Shown here in pieces: positions 62,125-64,000 of a DNA stretch of 64,000 nt (within the stretch, counting starts at the first letter, position 1; the number at the start of each line of letters is the position of its first letter). Location: NCBI RefSeq assembly GCF_025345565.1, contig NZ_CP054475.1, positions 3,389,129 to 3,453,128 on the forward strand. The letters run 5' to 3'. A program made the position numbers and the translations under genes. Origin of the DNA: Thalassolituus hydrocarboniclasticus. Its GTDB lineage: Bacteria; Pseudomonadota; Gammaproteobacteria; Pseudomonadales; Oceanobacteraceae. Below the pieces are notes generated by a model, which saw nothing but the letters and a program-made list of their open reading frames with translations, made no database searches and was not told the origin of the DNA.

Positions 62125-63189
62125 TTATTTCTGCGCTTCATCAGCCTGAACGGCAGCAAAGTTGGCGTTAATACGCTGCAGCAGATAGTCACGGGCGGAA
62201 ATCGCTTCGTACTTTTTCTCCGGTCCCTGAATCATCACATCCTTATTGGCCTGACAGAAAAACGCCATACTGTAACGCGGCCCGCGGGCTTCATCCGGTT
62301 TCGGCATACGCACCCGGTGCAGGGTTGATTTCAGCTTGTCATCGCTCCAGCGCATCAGCATATCGCCAATGTTGCAGGTAATGATGTCATCCTGTGGAAT
62401 CACGCTGGTCCATTCCTGATTCTGCAGTGCTTCTTTGCCCGGACAAACCTGCAGGCCACCCTGCCCGGTTTTCTGAAAGACCATGGTCAGGCAATCGAAA
62501 TCGGTATGGGCACCGGCACGCCAGATGCCCGCCCCGGCAACCGCCCCCTCAGCCAGCGGTAAATAATGCAGCAGCCGCAACGTGCTCTGGTATTCAGCTG
62601 AATCACGGCGGTGAGCCTGAGTAAAAAAGTCCTGAGCAAATCCCAGCTTCTCGGCAAAACAGGATAAAACCTGCATACCCAGCTGCCAGGCACGCTGCTC
62701 AAAATCAAGAATCACCCGCTGAAATTCAGGTACCAACGTCTGGTCCGGCCACAGATTATCCATATGTGGCAGCGTTACCTGATAAGACTCTTTCTGATCG
62801 GCAGTGCCGGTCGACGGACGTACCTGCGCCATAAATTCCCAGCCGGCGTTCAGGCCTTCTTTTAACGGAAAGCGGGCTTTGTCTTCTGCACTTAACGCAA
62901 AAAACTGCTCCGACAGTGCAAAAGCCTCGCGTACTTTTTCCACATCAATACCGTGATTAATCAGCTGAAAAAAACCGGTATCCGTTGCCGCCTGCCATAG
63001 TTGCTCACGAATCTCAGCACGACGCTGGTCAAAATCCGTTAAATCAATCAGCGGAATGGTGCGTTCATTATTCTCCTGCCCCATACCACCGATAGTACGT
63101 TCAAAATTCAGTTCCTGCAGACCATAACGGCTGTCAGTTGTCGTATTACCGACGGCATTACTGGTTGTATTATTGATTACGTTATTCAT
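62125..63189 (-). CDS. Isopenicillin-N-synthase-type 2OG/Fe(II) oxygenase
   Basis: 354 residues from the ATG at 63189 (GGAG nine bases upstream; the frame to 63264 crosses the intergenic palindrome). The N-terminus is Asn/Thr-rich (MNNVINNTTSNAVGNTTTDS) and may be disordered. The DIOX_N-type domain has IPLIDLTDF and ATDTGFFQLINHGID. The jelly-roll core has the Fe(II) ligands His and Asp in GAHTDFDCLTMVFQ, the second His in STLHRVRMP and Arg in RYSMAFFCQ for the 2-oxoglutarate carboxylate. The substrate is unknown; the neighbouring NMT1-type binding protein suggests a small imported heterocycle (inference). Confidence 0.85.
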   Translation of the reverse strand: MNNVINNTTSNAVGNTTTDSRYGLQELNFERTIGGMGQENNERTIPLIDLTDFDQRRAEIREQLWQAATDTGFFQLINHGIDVEKVREAFALSEQFFALSAEDKARFPLKEGLNAGWEFMAQVRPSTGTADQKESYQVTLPHMDNLWPDQTLVPEFQRVILDFEQRAWQLGMQVLSCFAEKLGFAQDFFTQAHRRDSAEYQSTLRLLHYLPLAEGAVAGAGIWRAGAHTDFDCLTMVFQKTGQGGLQVCPGKEALQNQEWTSVIPQDDIITCNIGDMLMRWSDDKLKSTLHRVRMPKPDEARGPRYSMAFFCQANKDVMIQGPEKKYEAISARDYLLQRINANFAAVQADEAQK

Positions 63190-63218
63190 ATCTGATTCTC
63201 CAGAGTCAGTTAACTGCA

Positions 63219-63246
63219 GCAGACGGCGGAATATTCCGCTGTCTGC
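63219..63246. promoter_or_regulatory. 28-bp near-perfect palindrome upstream of the oxygenase gene
   Basis: GCAGACGGCGGAAT and ATTCCGCTGTCTGC meet with no spacer; only one of 14 pairs mismatches. It lies 30 bases before the oxygenase start codon, in the spacer after the substrate-binding protein gene. It could be an operator or a strong intercistronic hairpin. Confidence 0.55.
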
Positions 63247-63326
63247 GCAGAGACCATGGAGCAATGCCGGGACAGCATGAGCAAAGAGCTTACTGTCCTG
63301 CTGCTTATACTCCAGATTAAAATCGT

Positions 63327-64000
63327 TTATTCAGCACTGCTGAGGCTGGTTTCCGGGATAAAGTCCCGTTTAATTGCCTGCTCAGGATCAAAGCTGTTGA
63401 TATCCAGCCCCTGCGCTTTTGCTGTCCAGCTCCAGGTTGTCGCCAGACGTTCTGCATCAAACTGCCCAAGCCCCGCCTTCTTACTGGCAGCGTTATACAC
63501 CAGGCCATTAATTGAGCGGATGGTTGCTTCCGCTACTACGGCATCCACTTCTGGCACTGCAGCCTTAACCGCAGCCGCACTTTCTGCCGGATGTTTAAAG
63601 GTAAAATCAATGGCCTTGGCATAGGCTTTTATAAAGCGCTTAGCAACATCCGGACGCTCCTGCAGGAAACGCTCAGATGCAATCAGGGCGGTGGAATAAA
63701 ACTCCAGACCGGCGTCGTACCAGGGCAGTACATTCAGGGTTTTTCCGGCCTCTTTTGCCTGAGCCTTATAGACTTCGGCATCGGTAATCCAGGAAATCAC
63801 CACATCGGTATTACCGGTTAACAGCATTGGATTCAGTGCTCCCGGATCAGCTTTCAGTAACTTGATCGAACTTTCATCTACCTTATTAACATCCAGCAGC
63901 AGCGGCAGAAACACATTGGATGAAGTAAAAGGCGAAGTGGCTACTTTTTTACCGGCAACATCGGCGACGCTGTTAATACCGGAATCGCTGCGCACATAAA
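63327..64000 (-). CDS. NMT1/TauA-type ABC substrate-binding protein, N-terminus outside window
   Basis: Partial: the frame runs off the right edge (the GTG at 63995 is internal). The visible about 224 residues belong to the NMT1/THI5-like and nitrate/taurine-type binding proteins: GINSVADVAGKKVATSPFTSSNVFLPLLLDVNKVD, ADPGALNPMLLTGNTDVVISWITD, YDAGLEFYSTALIASERFLQERPDVAKRFIKAYAKAIDFTFKHPAESAAAVKAAVPEVD. They bind small organic molecules in the periplasm for ABC import. The cognate permease and ATPase are not in the window. It is followed after about 140 bases by the oxygenase gene on the same strand, suggesting a functional link. Confidence 0.85.
   Translation of the reverse strand, partial: YVRSDSGINSVADVAGKKVATSPFTSSNVFLPLLLDVNKVDESSIKLLKADPGALNPMLLTGNTDVVISWITDAEVYKAQAKEAGKTLNVLPWYDAGLEFYSTALIASERFLQERPDVAKRFIKAYAKAIDFTFKHPAESAAAVKAAVPEVDAVVAEATIRSINGLVYNAASKKAGLGQFDAERLATTWSWTAKAQGLDINSFDPEQAIKRDFIPETSLSSAE

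Noticed and set aside
1-64000. tRNA, rRNA or CRISPR arrays
   Set aside because: No rRNA-like sequence, no cloverleaf with a GGTTCRA arm in the right setting and no regularly spaced repeats were seen.

Overview
The window reads as chromosomal DNA of a heterotrophic gammaproteobacterium. The proteins resemble those of Pseudomonas and marine Oceanospirillales-type bacteria (inference from recalled family members such as ExaC, RlhA, Epd, RutR and PuuD; no database was searched). Coding density is high and Shine-Dalgarno sites are clear. I see no rRNA, tRNA, CRISPR array, phage or plasmid replication genes.

Layout. 1-9 kb holds housekeeping genes: a 5'-truncated FAD dehydrogenase, a TrmH-type RNA methyltransferase, a large M48 membrane protease, an SDR enzyme and transketolase. 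8-16 kb holds rlhA (23S rRNA hydroxylation), a non-autonomous mobile element sitting in the loop of a transcription terminator, a lemA-DUF3137 pair and two related glycine/serine-rich lipoproteins. 16-35 kb is a purine salvage/catabolism region. The minus strand carries xdhA-xdhB-xdhC, a small mobile element, then alc-uraD-uraH-allA-guaD-puuD. The divergent plus strand carries a nucleoside-type ABC transporter (ATPase plus two permeases), a Tsx-like outer-membrane channel and a RutR-like regulator. A sensor kinase and 8-oxoguanine deaminase follow. Two near-consensus RutR operators lie in the xdhA/transporter divergent promoter region.

35-39 kb encodes two convergent cyclic-di-GMP proteins whose stop codons abut. 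39-46 kb carries dapC, a SufE-type protein, an MsbA-type ABC exporter, an AT-rich patch with one secreted EF-hand-like protein, epd and a methyltransferase. 45-53 kb carries an AraC regulator divergent from exaC (acetaldehyde dehydrogenase), an M13 peptidase, an outer-membrane barrel-like protein and a luciferase-like oxidoreductase. 53-62 kb is a complete caa3-type cytochrome c oxidase locus: coxB, coxA, ctaG, coxC, surf1, ctaA and cyoE/ctaB on the minus strand, with a DUF2909 gene and sco on the plus strand. The window ends in a 2-oxoglutarate/Fe(II)-type oxygenase and a truncated NMT1-type ABC substrate-binding protein.

How the parts fit. Tsx and the ABC importer would bring in purines or nucleosides. 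GuaD makes xanthine, XdhABC makes urate, and 8-oxoguanine deaminase feeds urate directly. PuuD, UraH and UraD make allantoin, and Alc and AllA finish to glyoxylate and urea. Allantoinase is missing here, as is the transporter's binding protein. PuuD carries its own cytochrome c domain, so its electrons could reach the caa3 oxidase encoded in the same window. Transketolase and Epd both act on erythrose 4-phosphate, a precursor of pyridoxal phosphate.
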